Assembly: GCA_012932295.1 (NCBI GenBank)
Contig: JAAONU010000013.1
Span: 38,268,627-38,332,626 of the forward strand
Length of the DNA: 64,000 nucleotides
DNA from: Cyclina sinensis
Lineage: Eukaryota; Mollusca; Bivalvia; Venerida; Veneridae
Direction: 5' to 3'
The translations under genes were made by a program, and so were the position numbers. This document shows, in pieces, positions 57,701 to 64,000 of the stretch. Numbering within the stretch: position 1 is the first letter of the stretch; each line of letters starts with the position of its first letter. The notes under the pieces are model-generated. The model saw nothing but the letters and a program-made list of their open reading frames with translations. It did no database searches and had not been told where the DNA came from.

Positions 57701-60700
57701 AACGAAAATGCTTTGATGATCTGCCATGTCGATTCACGGGCTAAAATAGTTCGATGGAAGAAAGATGGCGTTTATATTGACTTCAACAAGAATCCGAGAT
57801 ACAAGGTGACATCATTATCAGTAACAGGGTTATGTATATTACAAATGAATGTGGTAGCCAACATTTTATTTAAGATATAAGTAGGCAAAACAGTGCGTTA
57901 TTAGTTTAGTCTTCTTTTAATTAACAAGTCAAGTTGTTAGAGAACAAATTGTACTTTTTTTGCCTTCATTTGCATTTGTTTTATATTTTAAAGACTCGGT
58001 GATCTTTGATGATTCTGATTTAAGATCATTTAGCATGTTTCAGCAAACGTCTTGAAACGAAAAGAAGTAGCTTCGTCTTTTACTAACATATTTACAGCAA
58101 ATGGTCAACAATTACCTGAATATAAAGGATGTTGGTTTGTCTGACGCTGGAATATACACGTGTGAAGCTGAAGATAAGCATGGTTGCTACAGTAGCAAGG
58201 ACGGGAAACTGACTGTGATTGATGTGAAACCTTTGAATAAATGTAGGTTTTGTTTTCTGTCTCTTGTGCATCATATCAAATAACACTTATTCGGAGTAAT
58301 TACTACAATGATATCATTGCTCTGGCAGCAGTTGAATAATACTGTTTTAATGTGAAACTACAATGCATGCAGTGCCTTGCAGTTGTATAATTTATTTGTT
58401 TATTTTCAGATTGTGGCATATCGATCCATGATGAGGCAGTACAGGCAAGCTCGAGGATATCTAAGGGCAAAGACGCCCGACCAAACGAAAACCCATGGCA
58501 TGTAACATTCATCGCAAAGGTATGCTGTCTTGTTTTCTTACTAGTTATTTTTAAATAGCATGTGGCATCTTGTTTCTGTGAAAGACAGTCTACCGGGCGA
58601 AATAAATGTAAAAGCCACAGGGCTAATAATTTAGTGATCTGCATGTAAATCCCAACACTGACTACAATGGTTGTTGATTTCTTATTTTGCAATCAATTAT
58701 TACTAAATTACCTCTGTCCCATGGTGGCTGGAAACATGGTAAACACTGATTGTTTGTGAGGTATATAGCGAAAGTTTTTTAGTTTGCGTATACTTAAAAA
58801 AATAACTTTTACGGTACTATAAAGTAATTATTACCATAGTGTAGTACTCGATACCACAAAAAGGTAGTAACAAATAACCACCTGTTCCTTGATTGTTATG
58901 AGTATAAGAAGGAAACTTAAAAGAAACAAGCACCCTAGATCCTGGTTTAACCCCCCACCCCGTTGATAAGATATAAAATTGATGTTTACAGTTAAAATTA
59001 TAAAGCAATTTCTGTTTAGTACAGGTGTTAAGCCTAATCTTTCGGGGAATTTCAGACTGTGTCTTTACCAAGTGCTTTACAGAGATTCTATTTCAGGAAG
59101 AAATTAAAATTTAAAACTTTAATGACTACAATATTACCTACAATATTTACAAATTCTGATTTACAATGTTATGATCGTAATTTCGCATTTTATACCGACT
59201 GAATTGTTTAGTAATTCGGATTTGCTATTTACCAGCGGCAGAAAAAGAATGTTATTAATTTAAGAAAGAACGAATGTATGCCTATTTAAGGTGAACACAT
59301 TTCTGCGAACTTACTCATCATTTACTCGAATAATCATTGACAAATCCCGTGTCTTTCATTGTTTATGATGACACATTAAATGGTCATTCCATAAGCGTGC
59401 CAGTGGGAAAAATCAAATAAATGTTTCTTTGAAGGATAGATACATAGTTGAATGTTAATACTTAAACTTTATAAGTGAAAACATGAAAAGCAGTCGTAAC
59501 ATCTTACACGTTCTATACTTTTACCAGGGGGAAGGCGCATTCTGTGGTGGTACACTGATTTCACAGAGGTTTGTCCTGACAGCAGCACATTGCATAGAAG
59601 AATTCGAACCCAAACTTAAGCTACAATGGTCACATGAGAATGTCAAAATTTTGCTGGGTAAGTTATCCATGCATAAAGGCATGTTGAAGAAAACTGACGT
59701 ATAACAAATCGGCAAACGTGCCTTTACTACAATCAACTCAGTTTCATTTTTTAGAGACGAAAAAGATATAACACACAGCGGATGGATTAGTTACATTTTT
59801 CTTGACCTTGCTGAATAAAAGTTTACAAGAAATATCTAATAATGTCAGATATATATATCATTCGGTACGTGTTTTCTTTTCTCAGAGCAATTTTACTTGA
59901 AAACATGGACTTGCATCTCTCCTTTGTTACAACACTCGGACAGTCTGATTTAAATTTTGTCAAGAAATAGTCTTCATTCAGAAAACAGACTAGTTAACAT
60001 AAAGAAAATCAACAGCAGGTTGAAAGACATGTGACTTTGTATTTATGTGACACTCCCAGTCAGTCAGACAGAGACTGTGATTGACGTGGCCTAGGTTGTG
60101 CGTTGTCATGTTATGTTAACGAATAACACAACTACTGGCATAGAAAGAGAACATATTTATCTGTCGTCAGATGCATACACTAATCATATGCAGAAATGTT
60201 TGTTTTTTTGTGTCTTGTCCAACATCAAGAACTTATGCAAAACTTTTACACAGTTTGTAAGTAACTGACATATACATGTAGTGTAATATTTCTCATAAGT
60301 GGATTTATTGATATTTATCAGGCTGTCATAAAACATAACAAAAATATAAGTTTGTACAAAATAAGATGTTTTTAAGTGAAATCAAATCATTAAGTACAGT
60401 GCATAGTCACATTTCTAAAATTGATTTTGCCGAATACACTGTAAAACTGTCAGACTTTTTGAGAAAATAGCACTTACAAATAGTACATGAATAAAACCTC
60501 ATATTTACATCATTTTCACTTGTATTTTCCAACGATAGGTCAGATGAAAAGTGTAATGAAAATGCTGTAAAAATGTTAAACTTTAATGACCAGTTTCTTT
60601 AGCACTAAAATTACTAGATGGAGTGATTAGATACTCACGCACATACTGTCTTGGATACCCATTGGAGCCTTTTCAAGCAAGCATTTAAAATCACATTTTC

Positions 60701-63617
60701 AATATCTTCTATTTAAAGATGAAAATTATTTAATCTGATCGAACTATCATGTAAGACCTTTTCAGCTTTTTGTTTAAGAAATAATAGATAAGTTCCTATA
60801 TTTTATCGGTGAATAAAATATGGGCGGAGTTCGGATGCGTAGGAAATTAAATCACGAGTGCGATGACGGGGGTCACTTGATTTACATTGAGGTTATAGCT
60901 AAAAGTTTCTTCTCATAAACCGCATAGCCAATAGTCTAGAACTTTGGTATGAAGCATTGTGATATTGACCTCTACCAAGATTGTTCCTGGTGTCAAAATT
61001 GTCCCCACCTCGGTGATCCTATATGTGTTAATTATAAAATATTTAAAAATCTTATCAGAAACCATAATCACTAGACACGAGATTTTTTGTATATAAAAAT
61101 ACTGCCTTCTACAAATATTGCTTAAATTATTTCCCTAGTGTTAACATTTAGTCTGCCCAAGGGGTCACTTGAGTAACATTGAGTTATATCGAAAAAAAAA
61201 GAAAGTCTTGTTCTCTGAGACGCATGGCCATGAGTCTAGAAATTTGGTCTGTAGCATTGTGTAGTTGACATCTACAAGGAATCGTTATTATTATTCACCT
61301 TGTATCTGGACTGTAAAGACTCTATACGTTCTTTCTGTTTTTCTTTTTAAATAACTTAATAGAGCCGGAAACTGTCAAGTGCATTGTTAAAAATAATTAC
61401 ACATGTATCAGTAAAGTGTAATCATTTTTATTTGCCCTCCCCCATTTAATTATAGTTACTGTAATGCCGCGTGTGTGATGCCGCTAACTGTTGAGATGAT
61501 TTGTTTTAATTGTATTTAGGTCCGATAACTATTATGATTTTGTTACTTTAAGTTTGCAGCCCTTTCTTTGTAATACAGTCCCAGTCAAAACAAGTCCGTT
61601 TCTGATTTCTATTTTCTATTTCAGTCTTTGGAAAACCAAAGAACAATAATCCACAATATAACAACAATATAAACAATAAACTGTTGGTAAACCAAACAGA
61701 GTTATCTTTTAGAAACTTTTAAGTATGGAAAACCAGTTCCGTTCAGTTGGACATCCAATCTCTTTTTCTCTTTTAAAATTTACCTTTTTATAACAAATCC
61801 TTTACAAGCTATATATTTTTAACCAATTAAAGTCTGGATAAATTCACATGATAACAAAATTAACCAATCAAATATCTTTTGCAAAAGCAAAAAATCATGA
61901 CAGAAGTAATAGTTATATTTTTTTCAAAACAACCCAAAGGTGACAAATATTATAAATAACATCAATTGTTGTTTCCTGCCGTAAGGTAAATAAATGTGAT
62001 ATCTGACAGCTTAAACTGATTAAAAGAAGATTATACGTCTATGGCTTTTAGCACATTTCTTTGTTCCTAAAATTGTATTATATAGAAAAAACATCTGTTA
62101 CCTAGTGATCAAAATACAGATAATACAAACAAGATTTACACATGAAATTTAAAGTTTTCTTTTAAATTACTGCAATTCTACCATATTTGAAAAATAACCA
62201 ATATTTCCCTTAAAATAAAAAATTCAAAATTTCACCGCTTAACATTACTTTATAACGTTCAGTGAAACAAACTAATGTTAACCCTTTTAAAGACTTGCGT
62301 ATATCAATTTTACAAAGGTACAACAAACTGTTTCGAGCAAGGTGGTGAAACGATAAGGACATTTAAAAGTCACACGGTTCATCCTGATTATGGCAAATCA
62401 GCATTGCATGACAGCGATATTGCGCTCGTAGAGCTGGACAGCCCCGTTGAGTACACAGATGCAATTAGACCAATATGTCTCGAGCCTGAGGAATACAATG
62501 ATAGAGTGTTTCTGGAGAACAGTGATTCTCTGTTACCAACACCAGGAAAAGTGGCTGGGTGTGGGAAGAAATCTGGCCAAGGGAGCAAATCACCAAATCT
62601 TCAGGTGCTGCTTTTACACCTTTGTTTAAGAGAAGTCGTGCTTCTTCCCGCTAATAAACCATCGGCTGCTTGGCTCAATTTAGATAATTTATGTAAAAAA
62701 ATATCGAACTTTAGTAAAATATAGACTCGTGAAGGGGCGCATTGCATGGAAGGAAACCTTTATAAAATCTCTGCGAGGGGTATTTGGAAGGTGTGAGACA
62801 GCCTGTATTAATGGATTTAAGTGAGAATATTGAATAAGAATTTAAGTGTAACTTTTGGTAGTCTAATATCTACACTGATACAAATTCTAGACAAACTACA
62901 TTTCAGTTCACATGGAAAATATCATGTATATATAACAGTACATATTTATGTGCCTCGCACCGAGCTATACAATAACGTCATAAATTTTTAGCGTCACTCT
63001 TTCTCGAAATAACAACGAAAGGAGTCTTGGTACCCAGTGGACTGAAACTCATGCCATTGGTAAACAGGTGCTCAGCTTATATTTTACCAATTTAATGCAT
63101 TTTCCAAAAGTACCTTTGCTTCCCAATGCAATTTTCCTGCCTCAACGCATTACTTGATGAAATTTCGCTGTTCCATCTTTGACATATCCTCCATCACACA
63201 AAAGGCAACTTGCCATAATGGAAAACATCTCATAACAAAGGGAATATGACGTCAAAAAATCAAATTGACGTAAGTTAAAAATAAAAAGATTTCACGGAAT
63301 AATATGTTAAAACAGGTGATATATTGTTCAAATGGTAAGCCGTGCACTAGCCTTACTATAGTTATGTTGTTGTGGATTCTGCAGAACATGCAATAATGAT
63401 ACAAATGTATCGGAACTTGTGTTTTCGTACTAATTATATACCAAACTACTTGAAGACGTTAATTATAAAACGCACTACTGCGAGAAAACTTTCTAATTGA
63501 TTCTAGAATATTTTTCAGGAGGTATTACTGCCGTACGTATACAGAGAAGAATGTCAAAAGTCCCTTTCTAAAACAAGGTTCAGTCTTACAGACCGTATGT
63601 TCTGTGCAGGGAGCAAC
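42642..63617 (+). CDS. Secreted CUB-CUB-CUB-EGF-Ig-Ig-trypsin serine protease (3' end beyond window)
   Basis: Twenty exons join in consistent phase to give 881 residues. In order: signal peptide (1-19), short propeptide ending RTKR (34-37), CUB1 (about 41-153), CUB2 (156-280), a Pro/Thr linker, CUB3 (291-410), EGF (432-468), Ig1 (485-575), Ig2 (577-665) and a trypsin-like domain from 689. The activation site is SSR|ISKG (688/689). Catalytic His730 (TAAHC) and Asp786 (DSDIALVEL) are present; the Ser exon (GDSGGP) lies past 64000. The likely role is an extracellular cascade protease, by analogy with C1r/C1s/MASP, which share CUB, EGF and trypsin modules but use CCP rather than Ig. Substrate is unknown. 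An acceptor (TTTCAG) before the start codon implies an upstream non-coding exon. Confidence 0.92.
43267..43354 (+). CDS. Protease exon 2: CUB1 start
   Basis: Encodes SCGGDVDVSSGTAKIQLPTE then SYNGSEFYR, the first Cys strand of a CUB domain. Flanked by TTGCAG and GTAATG. Confidence 0.9.
44370..44468 (+). CDS. Protease exon 3: CUB1 middle
   Basis: Encodes ADEDCTWHVKTLPNHYMILK then SEYFSLEESDDCV. The C-x-W pattern and the acidic ESDDC turn are CUB hallmarks; the acidic turn is where calcium-binding CUBs coordinate Ca2+. Confidence 0.93.
44797..44957 (+). CDS. Protease exon 4: CUB1 end
   Basis: Encodes WDYVEIKDAGVTSRFCGWDP, then ...DEFTLRFKSDVSYEDSGF and SFTLQSKQ. WDYVEI, FCG and the F-S-D...GF pattern complete a canonical CUB. 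Confidence 0.95.
46274..47095. mobile_element. Pogo-like MITE in protease intron 4
   Basis: CAGTCCAATCGC..TGCTACGAAT at the left is matched, inverted, by ATTTGTAGCATGGCGAATGG then ACTG at the right (20 of 24 positions). Inside, GCGATTTAACGAAA and GCGATACTACGAAA phrases repeat near both ends. TA follows directly on the right (47096-47097) and lies close to the left end. No transposase is present. Confidence 0.65.
47270..47373 (+). CDS. Protease exon 5: CUB2 start
   Basis: Encodes DVDVSKCDSSIIGGEDSRIM then NNDKVGTGCFYRIQ, with the first two CUB2 cysteines. It opens with a DVDVS phrase also found at the start of CUB1. Flanked by CTTCAG and GTATAT. Confidence 0.88.
47959..48061 (+). CDS. Protease exon 6: CUB2 middle
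   Basis: Encodes APKDKVIELDLIMLDFGSAS then CEEESIVVYEGLTT. The Asp of the calcium site seen in CUB1 (DDCVWDY) is not preserved here. Confidence 0.9.
48228..48428 (+). CDS. Protease exon 7: CUB2 end and Pro/Thr linker
   Basis: Encodes GDPLGTICSDSVHGVQQYHA, then ...RFTIEYSFVEDNFT and PPPIPSTTPSPVGGNN. The proline/threonine-rich stretch is a likely flexible, possibly O-glycosylated, hinge between CUB2 and CUB3. Confidence 0.9.
48572..48958 (+). repeat. 130-bp tandem repeats that copy the exon 8 splice acceptor
   Basis: Three acceptor-like TTTTTAG sites lie exactly 130 bp apart (AG ends at 48685, 48815 and 48945), each followed by A(C/T)TGCAGTGGA. The sequence between them repeats (GCCAGGAATT...TATGAACATGACATCCTG). 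The final copy continues into real exon 8; a partial first copy begins near 48572. Confidence 0.93.
48946..49158 (+). CDS. Protease exon 8: CUB3 first part
   Basis: Encodes CSGIYKGIDTENGALIYTAP, then ...ECIIVVRNVMLPGFVVQI and EDSDNCMFDSLKIMSGERN. The SDNCMFDSLKI turn fits a calcium-binding CUB. Confidence 0.92.
49159..50533. other. Protease intron 8
   Basis: No exon or clear element. A C9A12-type low-complexity run lies near 49809-49830, and a G-rich stretch (GGGGTGGGGGGATGGGG) at about 50450-50490. Confidence 0.45.
50534..50686 (+). CDS. Protease exon 9: CUB3 end
   Basis: Encodes DSAMIGGPYCGETLQDRTFV, then TSGNSLRLEFRTDVSFALRG and FKAHISFVPSS. The YCG and F-x-T-D-x-S...GF pattern completes CUB3. 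Confidence 0.93.
50931..50982 (+). CDS. Protease exon 10: Cys-containing connector
   Basis: Encodes ECACERNQICIRQSYEKK, three cysteines between CUB3 and the EGF domain. It is a 52-bp exon with phase agreement on both sides (1 in, 2 out). Confidence 0.8.
51306..51432 (+). CDS. Protease exon 11: EGF-like domain
   Basis: Encodes CIRGSHCDANRCQNGGTCIK, then TGSTEMCYCRAGFRGDDCAK. The six-cysteine pattern with CQNGGTC and CYCRAGFRGDDC is a standard EGF module. The residues needed for calcium-binding EGF are not seen. The donor chosen is GAT|GTACGA, a weak site; reading through it meets a stop after 21 codons. Confidence 0.9.
51494..51499 (+). terminator. Possible intronic polyadenylation signal
   Basis: AATAAA overlaps the in-frame stop TAA (51496-51498) reached by reading through exon 11. 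A GT-rich stretch (TATGTCTGCTTGTT) follows within 40 bp. Together they could end a short transcript. Confidence 0.35.
52060..52960. repeat. Dispersed repeat in protease intron 11
   Basis: A bivalve-style repeat block: ATGGGTCGTCCGTCAACTAT, then TTGCTTCAAAATGACAC, and later repeated GAAACTTGGTAGGGATGTTA- and CATTATTG-type phrases about every 200 bp. Confidence 0.5.
53240..53364 (+). CDS. Protease exon 12: Ig1 start
   Basis: Encodes GQQFYNLHFTKAPIDRSLKR, then DESHVEECAVKVPEGEQVQY and DW. EEC and the following Y-D-W are the Cys and Trp of an Ig core. Confidence 0.85.
53640..54375 (+). pseudogene. LINE reverse transcriptase C-terminal fragment
   Basis: The plus-strand frame gives WSMGFNPDKCEVLRITRKRN, then ...YTLHGMELNSTDTAKHLDV, with later pieces (PQLDYCSTILHPW, KVEKVQRSAERL, YLTPTRN). 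These are hallmarks of the C-terminal RT of CR1/Jockey-type LINEs. Several stops and frame changes make it a relic in protease intron 12. Confidence 0.85.
54740..54815 (+). CDS. Protease exon 13: Ig1 middle
   Basis: Encodes TLNGVLIEPYNKKTGFGTHP then GGVLE. It completes the Trp codon from exon 12 (phase 2) and ends in phase 0 at GTAGAT. Confidence 0.85.
55345..55690. repeat. Fragment of the GCTCACCTGAG repeat
   Basis: TTCGCTCACCTGAGCGATGC then ATGATGGCC resembles the left end of the element at 18092. A truncated copy lies in protease intron 13. Confidence 0.5.
55686..55797 (+). CDS. Protease exon 14: Ig1 end
   Basis: Encodes INKFMDHLEGQYSCFASTSA, then GTAEHTFEYRMVEDCDV. EGQYSCFAS is the second Ig cysteine strand (D/E-x-G-x-Y-x-C). 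Confidence 0.92.
56570..57400. repeat. Two tandem copies of a 420-bp dispersed repeat
   Basis: Copies near 56590-56990 and 57017-57400 share CATAACTCAGCCAAAAATCA, then GTACCGATCAATCCTGTAAC-like sequence, and end with GACGGACAGACAGAC-type tracts and AGCTACTTTGTAGCAGGCGA. Confidence 0.85.
57663..57805 (+). CDS. Protease exon 15: Ig2 start
   Basis: Encodes IFPGPQTESKKINENALMIC, then HVDSRAKIVRWKKDGVYIDF and NKNPRYK. MICHV...VRWKKDG is a standard I-set Ig Cys/Trp core. Confidence 0.92.
58098..58242 (+). CDS. Protease exon 16: Ig2 end
   Basis: Encodes QMVNNYLNIKDVGLSDAGIY then TCEAEDKHGCYSSKDGKLTV. LSDAGIYTCEAED is diagnostic of an Ig fold. Flanked by TTTACAG and GTAGGT. Confidence 0.95.
58410..58519 (+). 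CDS. Protease exon 17: activation site
   Basis: Encodes YCGISIHDEAVQASSRISKG, then KDARPNENPWHVTFIAK. YCG carries the Cys that normally disulfide-links the regulatory chain to the protease. R|ISKG replaces the usual R|IVGG, and NPWHV matches the PWQV strand. Confidence 0.92.
59528..59657 (+). CDS. Protease exon 18: catalytic His
   Basis: Encodes GEGAFCGGTLISQRFVLTAA then HCIEEFEPKLKLQWSHENVK. FCGGTLIS and TAAHC are the chymotrypsin-family signature with the catalytic histidine. Confidence 0.97.
59658..62317. other. Protease intron 18
   Basis: No exon seen. The stretch 60860-61300 carries two copies of a repeat with GGGGTCACTTGA...CATTGAG and AGTCTAGAA(C/A)TTTGGT, related to the block at 950-1460. 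The rest is AT-rich without clear structure. Confidence 0.5.
62318..62604 (+). CDS. Protease exon 19: catalytic Asp
   Basis: Encodes TTNCFEQGGETIRTFKSHTV, then HPDYGKSALHDSDIALVELD and PGKVAGCGKKSGQGSKSPNL. DSDIALVEL holds the catalytic aspartate; VAGCGK is the usual GWG strand with Cys in place of Trp. The donor is CAG|GTGCTG. Confidence 0.95.
62605..63518. other. Protease intron 19
   Basis: No element recognised. One acceptor-like TTTTTAG at 62991 opens a frame that stops after six codons and is not used. Confidence 0.5.
63519..63617 (+). CDS. Protease exon 20: start of the C-terminal subdomain
   Basis: Encodes EVLLPYVYREECQKSLSKTR then FSLTDRMFCAGSN. DRMFCAG is the chymotrypsin-family strand that precedes the catalytic-Ser exon. 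It ends AAC|GTGAGT in phase 0; the Ser exon should lie beyond 64000. Confidence 0.95.
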
Positions 63618-64000
63618 GTGAGTTAAACCAACTCTGTTATAACATTAAGTTAAAATATCGATTCGATTCAGTAGCTTTTAACTTGTATCTTGCTATTCTA
63701 ATTTATCACATAACACTTACTACAATGAAAATAAGCAGGCCTAACAAGCGGGGACTCCAGTCCAGAGAATGAAATTGGTTCATGCCATTGCATTAGTCTG
63801 TTTTTTTCTCTCCTCTTTTCTTGTTGTGTTTTAATTTAGTCTTGTCAAACGTTTTCTAAAAAAAATTTCAGCACAGCATTCTATATTTTGTTGTGTCTGT
63901 GTTAATTCTTACAAACACACCTGTTGTTCGGTTTAATTATTTACTTATTACCATCACCTTAGACCACGTGCAAAAATGACTTTGTAATTACACGCAGAGT
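63618..64000. other. Intron sequence to the window edge
   Basis: No GDSGGP-encoding exon appears before the window ends. Confidence 0.6.

Noticed and set aside
62992..63068. Candidate protease exon after TTTTTAG
   Set aside because: The phase-compatible frame stops after six codons, while the exon at 63519 continues the protease fold perfectly from exon 19.

Overview
The window is animal nuclear DNA: AT-rich, gene-sparse, with small coding exons bounded by GT/AG introns and a heavy load of diverse repeats. The two host genes and the repeat style (arrays of short blocks ending in GGACGGACGGAC-type tracts and a run of G followed by TATAATA) fit a bivalve mollusc, probably a clam. That placement is inference; no species can be named from sequence alone.

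Layout. (1) About 1-6.08 kb holds repeat arrays and no gene that I recognise. (2) From 6.08 to 36.74 kb the minus strand carries cytosolic glutaminyl-tRNA synthetase (QARS1). Twenty coding exons can be read, from the start Met at 36738 to the exon at 6079. They give about 769 residues; only the last C-terminal exon (about 15 residues in the human protein) was not found. Its introns hold a nearly intact Tigger/pogo transposon (7687-10224), a 47-bp minisatellite, a LINE endonuclease fragment, tRNA-derived repeats, an inverted pair of degenerate arrays with a 27-G tract, and, in intron 1, a 5.8-kb DNA transposon (30187-35964) with a decayed transposase-like gene that is itself split by a 707-bp Harbinger-like insertion. 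(3) A 2.75-kb element with very long terminal inverted repeats and a 9-bp target duplication (36796-39544) sits just upstream of the QARS1 start codon. (4) About 39.6-42.6 kb has no recognised gene. (5) From 42.64 kb to beyond the right edge the plus strand encodes a secreted modular serine protease. Its twenty exons give 881 residues: signal peptide, three CUB domains, an EGF domain, two Ig domains, then a trypsin-like domain cut by the window edge before the catalytic serine.

The two genes are divergent and functionally unrelated: a translation housekeeping enzyme and a probable extracellular or immune protease resembling complement C1r/MASP in plan but with Ig domains where those have CCP modules. 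Most remaining structure is layered transposon insertion. Several insertions can be dated relative to one another because target duplications and interrupted reading frames are still visible. Exon boundaries were set by hand from reading-frame continuity, splice consensus and family knowledge; transcripts would be needed to confirm them.
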